A DNA stretch of 5,015 bases from Pseudomonadota bacterium. GTDB taxonomy: Bacteria; Pseudomonadota; Alphaproteobacteria; Rhizobiales; Kaistiaceae. Made by a program: the position numbers and the translations under genes. The stretch is from assembly GCA_023391905.1 (NCBI GenBank), contig JAEWAD010000437.1, forward strand, positions 1-5,015. The letters are read 5' to 3'. Shown here in pieces: positions 1 to 5,015 of the stretch. A model generated the notes under the pieces. That model did not search any database, was not told where the DNA came from, and saw only the letters and a program-made list of their open reading frames with translations. Numbering within the stretch: the stretch's first letter is position 1; every line of letters begins with the position of its first letter.

Positions 1-1
1 T

Positions 2-688
2 GCCAACACCCTCCTGGTGATCGCCGATCGCTGCCTTCGCTCGACGGACTGCATCAACGTCATCGTCGCCGACAAGCAGAAACACCTGCAATTCACCACC
101 ATCGACGAGGCCATCGGCCATTGTGCCAAGGGCTGGGGCATCTGGGCGAGGGCGAGCAACGACGAGGGTTACGAACCCGATGTCGTCATGGCCTCCTGTG
201 GAGACGTTGCAACTCAGGAGGCACTGGCCGCGACCGCGATCCTGCGCGCGCGGCTGCCCGGGCTGAAGGTCCGCTTCGTCAACGTCGTCGATCTCTTCCG
301 CATGCAGCGCGCGAGCGAACATCCGCATGGTTCGACCGAACGCGACTTCGACAGCCTCTTCACCCGTGACAAACCGGTGATTTTCAACTTCCACGGCTAT
401 CCGTGGCTGATCCACAAGCTCGCGTACAAGTTCCACAACCATGAGAACCTGCATGTCCGCGGGTACAAGGAGCGGGGCAACATCAATACGCCGCTCGAGC
501 TCGCTATCCTGAACGAGGCGGATCGCTTTACCCTTGTCATCGATGTCATCGAGCGGGTGCCGGGCCTCGCCTCCCGCGCCGCGCATCTCAAGGAGGAAAT
601 GAAGGGCTCGATCATCGATAGCCTCGCCTATGCCCATACCCATGGCATCGACCGCGACGAGATCACCAACTGGGTCTGGCCCGGATAG
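2..688 (+). CDS. xfp: Phosphoketolase (Xfp), C-terminal part, 5' truncated by window edge
   Basis: This is the last 228 or so residues of a thiamine-diphosphate-dependent phosphoketolase. The enzyme splits xylulose 5-phosphate (often also fructose 6-phosphate) with inorganic phosphate, giving acetyl-phosphate plus glyceraldehyde 3-phosphate (or erythrose 4-phosphate) in the cytoplasm. The frame is open from the first bases and starts mid-protein with ANTLLVIADRCLRS. The family's C-terminal domain is clear: VNVVDLFRMQ, then FNFHGYPWLIHKLAYKF, then HVRGYKERGNINTPLELAILN with the following DRF. Full-length enzymes are near 790 residues, so a bit over a quarter is visible, and the thiamine-diphosphate-binding domains lie outside the window. 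An internal GTG at 17 is not a real start. The gene ends in TAG 37 nt before the convergent CBS-BON gene ends. The product joins the pentose-phosphate pool to acetate kinase or phosphotransacetylase. Family assignment is secure; the substrate range cannot be read from this part. Confidence 0.96.
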   Translation, partial: ANTLLVIADRCLRSTDCINVIVADKQKHLQFTTIDEAIGHCAKGWGIWARASNDEGYEPDVVMASCGDVATQEALAATAILRARLPGLKVRFVNVVDLFRMQRASEHPHGSTERDFDSLFTRDKPVIFNFHGYPWLIHKLAYKFHNHENLHVRGYKERGNINTPLELAILNEADRFTLVIDVIERVPGLASRAAHLKEEMKGSIIDSLAYAHTHGIDRDEITNWVWPG

Positions 689-717
689 GGATGGCGGCGC
701 ATCGGCAGGCGCTGAAA

Positions 718-738
718 CCCGAAGACTAGATCTTCGGG
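718..738. terminator. Perfect hairpin between convergent xfp and CBS-BON genes
   Basis: CCCGAAGA (718-725) and TCTTCGGG (731-738) form a perfect 8-bp stem around a 5-nt loop, CTAGA. The loop holds the stop codon of the minus-strand CBS-BON gene (726-728), so the last codons of that gene form part of the stem. Reading the minus strand, the stem is followed by TTTC, a short T run. Reading the plus strand, it is followed by GGCAGTG with no T run. The hairpin lies 30 nt past the phosphoketolase stop. I infer a terminator mainly for the minus strand, possibly acting on both. The weak T tract lowers confidence. Confidence 0.6.
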
Positions 739-1394
739 GCAGTGAAGTGCTCGACGATTCCCCGGACCCCACGCACGCCTTCCGCCACGGTCCTCGCCGC
801 CTTTCGGCGTTCCATCGCCTCGACGATCCCCCAGAGATGCACGGTCCCATCGACGACCGTTACCCGCAGGTCCAGGCCCTCCAGCCCTGTATTCTCCCCG
901 AACCGATGGACGATGCTGCGCTGGATGGCCTCATCACCCGTGGCGGTGTCATCGGGCTTGGCCGCCAGAATTGCCTGCAGCAGGTCGGCCCGGCTCACGA
1001 TCCCGACAACCTTCGCGCCTCTCGTCACAGGGATTCGCTTGATGCGCCGCTCGTGCATGATGTTCGAGACCTGCATCAGGGGGGCGTGCTCGCCGATCGT
1101 GACAGGATCGCTCGTCATCACGTCGCCGACTCTCCACGAGCTCCGCCTGACATAGGCGCTCGCGCGTTCCTCGGCGGTCGTCGATCCCTCGTCGGATATC
1201 GAGAGCGAGCCGGACACCAGCTCCGTCCTGCGGATCAGGTCGCCTTCGCTGATCACTCCGACGATGCAATCGGAATCGTCAATGACAGGAAGCCCGCTGA
1301 CGTTGTTATCCAGCATGAGCCTGGCTGCCTGCCTTACGCTGTTGTCCGGCGACACGCTGACAACTTTCGTGGTCATTACGTCTTTGACGCGCAT
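726..1394 (-). CDS. CBS-CBS-BON domain protein
   Basis: A soluble 222-residue protein with no enzyme domain. The first CBS domain spans about residues 4-56 (VKDVMTTKVVSVSPD through GLPVIDDSDCIVGVISEGDL) and the second about 88-142 (WRVGDVMTSDPVTI through KRIPVTRGAKVVGIVSRADL). A BON domain follows at about 152-218 (RVTVVDGTVHLWGIVEAMERRKAA). Paired CBS domains usually form a module that binds adenine nucleotides such as AMP or ATP, and BON domains are small alpha/beta folds linked to membrane or envelope association. The ligand here is unknown. I chose the ATG at 1394 because the first CBS domain begins at once after it and GGAG lies 7 nt upstream. A longer frame reaches 1466, but its 24 extra residues look non-coding. 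It lies 126 nt downstream of the ABC transporter, and its stop lies in the loop of the 718-738 hairpin. A role in sensing energy state is inference from the family. Confidence 0.93.
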   Translation of the reverse strand: MRVKDVMTTKVVSVSPDNSVRQAARLMLDNNVSGLPVIDDSDCIVGVISEGDLIRRTELVSGSLSISDEGSTTAEERASAYVRRSSWRVGDVMTSDPVTIGEHAPLMQVSNIMHERRIKRIPVTRGAKVVGIVSRADLLQAILAAKPDDTATGDEAIQRSIVHRFGENTGLEGLDLRVTVVDGTVHLWGIVEAMERRKAARTVAEGVRGVRGIVEHFTAPKI

Positions 1395-1520
1395 GGCACA
1401 ACTCCGGCATGTAAATCTACGCCGAGAAGGTATCGACACGCTAAACCACTTGGGACGGCTCGACAACTATCCGCAGACTTTGGCGATTGACGATCGCCGC
1501 CGCCGATGCGGTTAGCGCAC
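1395..1520 (-). other. 126-nt gap between ABC transporter and CBS-BON gene
   Basis: Downstream of the ABC stop, GGCGAT (1482-1487) and ATCGCC (1493-1498) form a 6-bp stem with a 5-nt loop. No T run follows on the minus strand, so this is at best a weak terminator. Further on, minus-strand TTGTCG, a 17-nt spacer and TAGCGT resemble a sigma-70-type promoter only loosely. The gap is long enough for the CBS-BON gene to have its own promoter, but the sequence does not settle it. Confidence 0.3.
1402..1405 (-). promoter_or_regulatory. Ribosome binding site of CBS-BON gene
   Basis: GGAG on the minus strand, 7 nt before the ATG at 1394. It is modest, but it decides between the short start and the longer frame opening at 1466. 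Confidence 0.6.
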
Positions 1521-3335
1521 TTAAATTGCCGCCTCAGCGGGGGCGGCTCGTTGCCCAGTCGAAGAGCCGGCACGAAGCCTCGGCCCGACCGGCAGCTGGA
1601 CAATATGCAGTGTCCGATCCCAGGCTCCATCGAGGACGGCGTCGCGGCCCAGCCGGATCAACGTCGTGCCGGCGAGTTCCCCTTCTCTTAGCGACAGGAG
1701 AAGACGTCGATGCGTTTCGCTTACCGCGCTCATCGCATCGTCCAGCACCACCCAGTGGGGCGCATGCAGCAGCAGGCGCGCAAAGGCAAGTCGCTGCTGC
1801 TCGTCGAGGGGGAGTTCCCTGTCCCAGCGTTCACTGCGGTCGAGCATGGCTACGAGATGGCCGAGATCCACACGCTCCAGCGCGGCGACCACGGAAGCCT
1901 CCTCGATGCGGTCGGGCTCCGTCGGATAACAGACGGCAGTCCGCAGCGTGCCAAGCGGCATGTAGGGCCGCTGGGGAATGAAGGTCATGGTCTCCCGCGG
2001 CGGCAGGTGGATGGTGCCGTCTCCCCATGGCCACATGCCCGCGAGGGCTCGGAACAGCGTGCTCTTGCCCGAGGCGGCCTTCCCAAGGATCTGGATGCGC
2101 TCGCCGGGACGGATCTCGACACCGCCTTCCTCGATGAGGGCGGATGAATCTGGCAGTGCGAGTTGCAAGTCATCGAGCCTCAGCGTGTCGGCACCGGATT
2201 CAACAACGTCGATACGTCCGGTCTCCGCGCCCATACGATCCACCGTCGCCAGCGCATCGCGAAACGTCACGACCCGGAGCAGGGTGGCCCGCCAGTCTGC
2301 AATGGTCGAAAGGTTATCCACGAACCAGCGCAAGGAGGATTGCACCTGGTTGAAGGCACCGGCGACCATCATCAACGTCCCGAAGCTCATGGTCCCGCCG
2401 AAATAGCCCGGTGCCGCCACGACAATTGGAATGACCGTCGCGAGCCATCCATATCCAGCGGTGACCCACGTCAGCCGGGCCCCCCCGCCTGCCAGACGGA
2501 CCAATAGCTTGGTCACGGCATTGACGGGCTGATCGAGCGCGCGCCGCTCCTCTGCCTCGCCACCATGCAGCACGATACCATCGGCATGCTCGCTGACCCG
2601 CACGAGCGCGCTGCGAAGCTCGGCCTCGCTGGAATAGCGTTCCGCGTTGAGCGGAACGAGCGACCTTCCCACATACCATCCGAGCAGGGAGCCGCCGAGC
2701 GCGTACAAGATCGCGCACCAGACCATGTAGCCGGGGATCGAGAAGGGACCGTTGCCGAAATCGAACACCACCTTGCCCGACAGCACCCACAACACGCCGA
2801 TGAAGCTTACAAGCAGCAAGGTTGCCTGCAGCAGGCCTGTGAGCAGGGAGGTGGTGAGATCCGTCAGGTGCTGAGCGTCCTGCTGGATCCGCTGGTCGGG
2901 GTTGACGCCGATCTCGCCGGCATACTCGAGAAGGTAGATGCGTCTACGGGTAAGCCACTGGTCAAGCAGATCGAAGGTCAACCATTCCCGAAGGCGAACT
3001 TTGACCATCGCCCGAAGCCAGTTCTGAGCGACGCCTAGACTCAAAAGGCCACCAGCGATCACGACAAAGGCCAGAAGCTGCGCGAGGAACCCGGACATGT
3101 TCTTCTGCTCGATCGCTTCGTAGAAGTCACGTTGCCAAACGTTGAGCCTCACTTGCCCAGCCGCATTGGCGCAGAGGACGAGCACGATACCCAATGCCAG
3201 TAGCGCGATCTGCCGCCGGCGGGGCGAGCCGGCCAGAGCTCGAGCCAATGTCATGACCTGCGCGGCGACGCCGCCGGCCTGGACCGCATGGGGATCGGCC
3301 GCCGATTCCGACTGGGTCGCTTGCTTTGTGGCCAT
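1521..3335 (-). CDS. ABC half-transporter, YddA/SbmA-like family, with atypical ATPase motifs
   Basis: A 604-residue inner-membrane protein with a membrane domain fused to a C-terminal ATPase domain. Hydrophobic segments lie near residues 42-60, 82-104, 165-186, 202-222, 292-312 and 316-330. NVWQRDFYEAIEQKN (65-79) and NPDQRIQQD (145-153) are typical of the ABC_membrane_2 type seen in YddA, SbmA/BacA and peroxisomal ABCD proteins. The ATPase domain has Walker A GKAASGKST (418-426), Q-loop Gln455 and Walker B WVVLDD (528-533). Three motifs are unusual: the signature reads LPLDEQQ (508-514) where family members usually have LSLGEQQ, the catalytic Glu is Asp533, and the switch His is Arg564 (LGRD). 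The ATG at 3335 is favoured by GGGAGGA just upstream; an in-frame extension to 3575 has no domain match. The length fits a half-transporter acting as a dimer. Relatives move peptides, antibiotics or fatty acyl-CoA; the substrate here is unknown. Confidence 0.92.
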   Translation of the reverse strand: MATKQATQSESAADPHAVQAGGVAAQVMTLARALAGSPRRRQIALLALGIVLVLCANAAGQVRLNVWQRDFYEAIEQKNMSGFLAQLLAFVVIAGGLLSLGVAQNWLRAMVKVRLREWLTFDLLDQWLTRRRIYLLEYAGEIGVNPDQRIQQDAQHLTDLTTSLLTGLLQATLLLVSFIGVLWVLSGKVVFDFGNGPFSIPGYMVWCAILYALGGSLLGWYVGRSLVPLNAERYSSEAELRSALVRVSEHADGIVLHGGEAEERRALDQPVNAVTKLLVRLAGGGARLTWVTAGYGWLATVIPIVVAAPGYFGGTMSFGTLMMVAGAFNQVQSSLRWFVDNLSTIADWRATLLRVVTFRDALATVDRMGAETGRIDVVESGADTLRLDDLQLALPDSSALIEEGGVEIRPGERIQILGKAASGKSTLFRALAGMWPWGDGTIHLPPRETMTFIPQRPYMPLGTLRTAVCYPTEPDRIEEASVVAALERVDLGHLVAMLDRSERWDRELPLDEQQRLAFARLLLHAPHWVVLDDAMSAVSETHRRLLLSLREGELAGTTLIRLGRDAVLDGAWDRTLHIVQLPVGPRLRAGSSTGQRAAPAEAAI

Positions 3336-3675
3336 GTATTCCTCCCGAACTGCACCATTTGGCGGCGACGGGGGCGGCACTTTCAGAATCCAGAGGCAGG
3401 CAAGCCATCTCCCGGCGCCCGGCGGGCGGCGCGATGTCTTCAGAACATTATGCGCAGTTAGGCTCAGCGACGATTTGACTTCGCGCAGGCCATTCCTGAG
3501 CTTGCAGTGGATGAAAGGCAAGTTGGAACGCGGAAATTGCACGCGCCCCAGTCCGAACGACGCCTCGGCGTCCATTCAGGAACGTGCCCGATGCGGCGCC
3601 CGCTTGCTCGTCAGGCAATCTCGATCGCGCTGTCAAACGCGATATGCATGCCCACACATCGTCATTCGACGTATC
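3336..3675 (-). other. 340-nt intergenic region upstream of ABC transporter
   Basis: No convincing gene on either strand; the short open frames here have no recognisable domains or good ribosome binding sites. Minus-strand ATCGCG and CGCGAT arms (3638-3643 and 3624-3629) form a 6-bp hairpin with an 8-nt loop, 32 nt after the SpoIIAA-like gene's stop, without a T run. Its loop carries a perfect TTGACA, but no matching -10 box follows at 17-18 nt. A CATAAT hexamer on the minus strand (3447-3452) could be a -10 box, again without a -35 partner. A small GC-rich hairpin, CGCCC-GGC-GGGCG, lies at 3416-3428. The region probably holds the ABC gene's promoter and a long leader, but I cannot place the promoter. 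Confidence 0.4.
3340..3346 (-). promoter_or_regulatory. Strong ribosome binding site of ABC transporter
   Basis: GGGAGGA on the minus strand; its GGAGG core ends 5 nt before the ATG at 3335. It is a near-ideal Shine-Dalgarno sequence and fixes the start, excluding the 80-codon upstream extension of the same frame. Confidence 0.85.
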
Positions 3676-4050
3676 TCAGGGGCCTGTTTCCGCCTGTAGC
3701 CAGGCAAACGCGCTATCGGCGTCGCTGCTGCCGAAGACCTTGAAGGCAGGATGGGCGAAGTGTTCGGCGATCCTTGGAGCCAGTCGAAGGACCCCGTCAT
3801 CGGAGACAATGGCGACCCGCTCGATCTTCCGATGGTGATCCTTGACGAACTTCAGGTGATCGATGAAGGCGTCGAAATTCGTCCATCCGGGAAAGCCGGA
3901 TGCCTCGATCATTAGGCCGTTCAGCTTCCCGTTCTCCAGAATGTGCGGATCAACCGCCTCTGAAACGCGACGAAAATCATCGACGCTCAGCGGGCCTGTC
4001 GGGTGCAGCACAAGGATGCCCTTGTCCTTGAGAAGTTCAAAATCGATCAT
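3676..4050 (-). CDS. SpoIIAA-like (STAS/SEC14-type) protein
   Basis: A small soluble protein of 124 residues, the usual size for the SpoIIAA-like family (Pfam PF11964). It starts with the strand pattern MIDFELLKDKGILVLHPTGP, continues with an LSVDDFRRVSEAVDP helix (21-35), and has the family's FPGW element at 53-56, followed by DAFIDHLKFVKDHHRKIERVAIVSD (60-84) and a C-terminal AFAWL helix. The fold resembles anti-sigma-factor antagonists and CRAL-TRIO lipid-binding domains, but the biochemical role of this family is not settled. No partner kinase or anti-sigma factor gene is visible nearby, so a partner-switching role should not be assumed. The start at 4050 is fixed by AAGGAGG 5 nt upstream. 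The gene lies 188 nt after fabI on the same strand, and 340 nt separate it from the ABC gene. Confidence 0.9.
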   Translation of the reverse strand: MIDFELLKDKGILVLHPTGPLSVDDFRRVSEAVDPHILENGKLNGLMIEASGFPGWTNFDAFIDHLKFVKDHHRKIERVAIVSDDGVLRLAPRIAEHFAHPAFKVFGSSDADSAFAWLQAETGP

Positions 4051-4055
4051 TCGCG

Positions 4056-4062
4056 CCTCCTT
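4056..4062 (-). promoter_or_regulatory. Consensus ribosome binding site of SpoIIAA-like gene
   Basis: AAGGAGG on the minus strand, 5 nt before the ATG at 4050. It decides for this start over the upstream in-frame ATG at 4164 and the longer open frame to 4242. Confidence 0.85.
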
Positions 4063-4140
4063 GCCAGGATCACCTTGCCTCGCGCTCCACGCATCCGATC
4101 GATCGACGATAGAGCGGATGGCCGCCACGTGTCGGGCGGG

Positions 4141-4182
4141 CAGGAGCCGGAGGGCAATTTGCATCTCCGCTTGCCCCTCCTG
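4141..4182 (-). repeat. Imperfect inverted repeat in leader of SpoIIAA-like gene
   Basis: GGAGGGCAA (4149-4157) pairs with TTGCCCCTCC (4171-4180) as a 9-bp stem with one bulged base and a 13-nt loop. CAGGAG (4141-4146) and CTCCTG (4177-4182) give an alternative 6-bp pairing. It lies in the 188-nt gap between fabI and the SpoIIAA-like gene. No T run follows, so a terminator is unlikely; it may be a leader structure or chance in GC-rich DNA. A second, weaker pair of CATCCG/CGGATG arms lies at 4092-4097 and 4115-4120. Confidence 0.3.
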
Positions 4183-4238
4183 CACCAACCCAACCCTGCG
4201 CGACCGACGGACGCAGCGCCTGCCGGAACGGTGTCTTG

Positions 4239-5015
4239 TCAATCGACGATGCTGTAGCCGCCATCGACGTAGAGCACCTGGCCGGTGATCAGCCGTGCCG
4301 CGTCATGGGCCAGGAAGGCAGTCGCGACGCCGACGTCGTCGATGGAAACGAGGCTCTGCGACGGCGCCTTGCGCTCAGCCCTGTCCAGCAGTTCACCGAA
4401 TTCCGGGATGCCCGAAGCGGCGCGTGTCGCCAGCGGCCCCGGCGAAATCGCGTGGACCCGAATGCCCTTCGGCCCGAGTTCTGCCGCCATGTAACGGACG
4501 GCGCTTTCGAGCGCTGCCTTGGCGACGCCCATGATGTTGTAGTTCTCCACCACGCGCTGCGAGCCGTAGTAGGTCATGGTGAACAGCGTGCCGCCATCCT
4601 TCATCAGCGGCTCGGCGAGCTGCGCCATGCGGATGAACGACCAGCAGGAGATCTCCATCGTCTTCAGGAAGCCGTCGAGCGGCGCATCGGTAACGCGCCC
4701 GACGAGTGTGTCGCGGGGCGAGAAGGCTATGGAGTGGACGACAAAGTCGAGCTTGCCCCAGTCCGCGCCGATCCGCTCGAACACTGCCTCCATCTGGCCC
4801 GGGACCGAAACGTCCAGCGGCATGAAGATCGGCGCTTCCAGTTCGTTCGCCAGCGGTTCGACGAAGCGGCGCGCCTTGTCGTTCAGGTAGGTGATCGCCA
4901 ACTCCGCCCCGAAGCCGCGGAAGGCGCGGGCGCATCCCCAGGCGATGGACTGGTCGTTGGCAATGCCGACGATCAAACCACGCTTTCCCTCGAGCAGCTT
5001 GGCCTTGACCTCCGG
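4239..5015 (-). CDS. fabI: Enoyl-ACP reductase (NADH), FabI type, 5' end outside window
   Basis: The visible 258 residues cover nearly the whole of a FabI, which is usually about 255-270 residues. Only the first few residues lie beyond the right edge. FabI reduces trans-2-enoyl-ACP with NAD(P)H in the last step of each fatty acid elongation round. It is a divergent short-chain dehydrogenase with a Rossmann fold: the cofactor loop is GLIVGIANDQSIAWG (13-27), DVS (68-70) lines the adenine pocket, and HSIAF (94-98) follows. The catalytic pair is Tyr159 and Lys166 in YNIMGVAK, with the FabI-specific second Tyr149, spaced as Tyr146/Tyr156/Lys163 of E. coli FabI. The end, VLYVDGGYSIVD, is typical. 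A TTG at 4976 is not the start, since family sequence (LLEGKRG) continues upstream of it. Alphaproteobacteria often carry more than one FabI; one found beside phosphoketolase and acetate kinase genes is likely the accessory copy. That is inference. Confidence 0.95.
   Translation of the reverse strand, partial: PEVKAKLLEGKRGLIVGIANDQSIAWGCARAFRGFGAELAITYLNDKARRFVEPLANELEAPIFMPLDVSVPGQMEAVFERIGADWGKLDFVVHSIAFSPRDTLVGRVTDAPLDGFLKTMEISCWSFIRMAQLAEPLMKDGGTLFTMTYYGSQRVVENYNIMGVAKAALESAVRYMAAELGPKGIRVHAISPGPLATRAASGIPEFGELLDRAERKAPSQSLVSIDDVGVATAFLAHDAARLITGQVLYVDGGYSIVD

Noticed and set aside
630..1490. Long plus-strand open frame opposite the CBS-BON gene
   Set aside because: It is antisense to a clear domain protein, rich in Arg, His and Pro, and has no recognisable domain; it is a shadow of the real gene.
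2480..2486. Run of seven C (seven G in the ABC coding strand), possible slippage or phase-variation site
   Set aside because: It codes for part of a Gly-rich stretch of the membrane domain in an intact frame; seven bases in GC-rich DNA is not strong evidence for phase variation.
971..2835. 14-nt direct repeat TTGCCTGCAGCAGG at 971-984 and 2822-2835
   Set aside because: Both copies lie in coding sequence and encode Leu-Leu-Gln-Ala in two unrelated proteins; likely coincidence of codon choice.
1521..3335. ABC gene as a pseudogene because of altered ATPase motifs
   Set aside because: The frame is intact over 604 codons, with a strong ribosome binding site and preserved Walker A, Q-loop and membrane domain; substitutions confined to specific motif positions suggest functional divergence.
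3336..3575. 80-codon N-terminal extension of the ABC transporter frame
   Set aside because: A strong ribosome binding site sits directly before the ATG at 3335, and the extension has no transporter-like or signal-peptide features; it is an open stretch in GC-rich DNA.
3676..4050. Classical anti-sigma-factor antagonist (SpoIIAA/RsbV) in a partner-switching system
   Set aside because: The sequence fits the separate SpoIIAA-like family with FPGW and HHRKIERVAIVSD elements, and no anti-sigma kinase or sigma factor gene is in the window.

Overview
The window is GC-rich, gene-dense bacterial DNA. Gene content and codon style point to an alphaproteobacterium of the Rhizobiales or Sphingomonadales type; this is inference from gene families, and no rRNA or other taxonomic marker is present. 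I see five protein genes, two of them cut by the window edges. I see no RNA gene, CRISPR array, insertion sequence or attachment site.

Layout: the left edge (2-688, plus strand) holds the C-terminal part of a xylulose-5-phosphate/fructose-6-phosphate phosphoketolase. All other genes are on the minus strand and converge on it. Read in their own direction from the right edge, they are: a FabI-type enoyl-ACP reductase (4239-5015, 5' end outside the window); a small SpoIIAA-like (STAS/SEC14-type) protein (3676-4050); an ABC half-transporter of the YddA/SbmA-like family (1521-3335); and a protein with two CBS domains and a BON domain (726-1394). The gaps between the minus-strand genes are 188, 340 and 126 nt. 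That is long for a tight operon, so several transcription units are possible. A perfect 8-bp hairpin at 718-738 sits between the two converging genes, with the CBS-BON stop codon in its loop.

How the genes may work together: phosphoketolase makes acetyl-phosphate from sugar phosphates. From general knowledge, alphaproteobacterial genomes often carry a FabI paralogue next to a phosphotransacetylase-like gene and an acetate kinase gene, so those two genes would be expected just beyond the right edge. The CBS-BON and SpoIIAA-like proteins are common companions in stress or low-oxygen metabolic islands. The window therefore looks like part of an accessory energy and carbon-overflow island. No operator that would prove shared regulation is visible.

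The most unusual observation is that the ABC transporter's nucleotide-binding domain keeps Walker A, the Q-loop glutamine and the Walker B aspartate, but departs from consensus at the signature motif, the catalytic glutamate and the switch histidine. Otherwise the region is made of recognisable families, and I found no convincing undescribed system.
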